Positions 4,779 through 5,452 of a DNA stretch of 5,452 nt are shown here, piece by piece (position 1 is the first letter of the stretch; each line of letters begins with the position of its first letter). The stretch is taken from assembly GCA_018333845.1 (NCBI GenBank), contig JAGXSK010000017.1:1-5452 (forward strand), given 5' to 3'. The notes under the pieces were generated by a model. That model made no database searches, was not told the origin of the DNA, and saw nothing but the letters and a program-made list of their open reading frames with translations. Made by a program: the position numbers and the translations under genes. The stretch comes from Clostridia bacterium (GTDB taxonomy: Bacteria > Bacillota > DSM-16504 > Desulfitibacterales > Desulfitibacteraceae).

Positions 4779-5452
4779 TCAACTAGCGTTTTTTTGTGCT
4801 TTTGAAGAAAGTATTGTTATTTCGTTAAAATCAGTAATAATGTGATCAGCATCCTTTAAATGTCCAGGATCTCTTCCAAGATCAACACCTATTGCAGCAA
4901 GAACTCCTGCACTTTTTGCCATCTGCATATCACCGTTGGAGTCACCTATTACTATGAATCTTCCCGGATTACCCTTTAGCCTTTCACAGGCAAGCAGGGC
5001 CATGTCTGGGTTAGGCTTTCCCTTGAGGACCTGGTCATCACCTATAACCTCCTGGAAAAAATCCCTTATCTTTAAATACTCCAAATGTTTTACTGCTGAA
5101 GCAGTTTCATCAGCTGTAACAACTGCCATTTTCAGGGATAAGCTTTTGGCTTTTCTTAAAAACTGCATCAATCCAGGCAAGGGCTTAATGCACCCACTCC
5201 AGTCTGTGTTTTCCTCTATTATTTCATAGCTCCTTTGAACTATCCTGACTGCTTCATTCCAGGGTACACCCTGTTTATATATCTCAAAGGAAAGGATAGA
5301 CACTATATCATGGAGATTACCTGTCAGCATGGGTCCCTTTTTGTCAAATGTATCGATTAACCAATCATATCCCAGGCTCTTTGCACATTGTAAAGGGTTA
5401 AGGTCACATCTATTCCCCAGGTTTTCTATAATTTGTCCAATGAAAACTTTAA
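4779..5452 (-). CDS. HAD-superfamily hydrolase, phosphoglycolate phosphatase-like (5' end outside window)
   Basis: A partial gene: 223 residues of the C-terminal part are visible and the frame stays open to the right edge. The ATG at 5330 is internal, because about 40 codons of good protein sequence (with SLGYDWLIDTFDKKGP) precede it. HAD phosphatases remove phosphate from small molecules through a phospho-aspartate. Numbering the visible part, motif II is VVTAD with T112, motif III is KGKPNPD with K145, and motif IV is VIGDSNGDMQMA with D170 and D174. The nucleophile motif I (DxDGT) is missing and should lie a little upstream, outside the window. The helical cap is about residues 1-85. The IGDSNGD and GKPNPD pattern resembles phosphoglycolate phosphatase (Gph/PpaX) proteins, but the substrate cannot be told from sequence. 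It ends at the terminator at 4682-4720, so it is separate from the spore operon. Confidence 0.88.
   Translation of the reverse strand, partial: KVFIGQIIENLGNRCDLNPLQCAKSLGYDWLIDTFDKKGPMLTGNLHDIVSILSFEIYKQGVPWNEAVRIVQRSYEIIEENTDWSGCIKPLPGLMQFLRKAKSLSLKMAVVTADETASAVKHLEYLKIRDFFQEVIGDDQVLKGKPNPDMALLACERLKGNPGRFIVIGDSNGDMQMAKSAGVLAAIGVDLGRDPGHLKDADHIITDFNEITILSSKAQKNAS

Overview
The window comes from an endospore-forming Firmicute. Spore-specific spoVA genes, strong Shine-Dalgarno sequences and AT-rich spacers all point there. A class Clostridia (Peptococcaceae-like) host is my best guess from the general look of the proteins, but the sequence alone cannot fix it. All genes look intact except the last, which runs off the right edge.

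Left part, + strand (1-1509): a small MerR/HspR-like regulator is followed 13 bases later by an Hsp20 small heat-shock protein, forming a probable stress operon that ends at a clear hairpin terminator (879-917). A separate gene with its own sigma-A-type promoter follows: ogt, the O6-alkylguanine-DNA alkyltransferase.

Centre, - strand (4548 down to 1534): a five-gene sporulation operon in the order DUF1657 small protein, DUF421+DUF1657 membrane protein (2Duf-like), spoVAC, spoVAD, spoVAE (AEb type). SpoVAC, SpoVAD and SpoVAEb form the core of the channel that moves Ca-dipicolinic acid into the forespore and releases it at germination. The two DUF genes at the head match the accessory genes of the spoVA2mob type of operon, linked in Bacillus to highly heat-resistant, slowly germinating spores. 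The YhcN/YlaJ lipoprotein gene of that operon, and spoVAA, AB, AEa and AF of the classical operon, are absent here. A possible sigma-G promoter lies before the first gene, with a weaker one before spoVAC. The operon meets ogt tail to tail with only 24 bases between stop codons.

Right part, - strand (4779-5452): the C-terminal part of a HAD-superfamily phosphatase (phosphoglycolate phosphatase-like), whose reading frame continues beyond the window. A strong hairpin terminator (4682-4720) separates it from the spore operon.

I see no tRNA, rRNA, CRISPR array, transposase or attachment site. The most notable item is the compact spoVA operon with its 2Duf-like gene. The C-terminus of that protein aligns without gaps to the small DUF1657 protein encoded just upstream.
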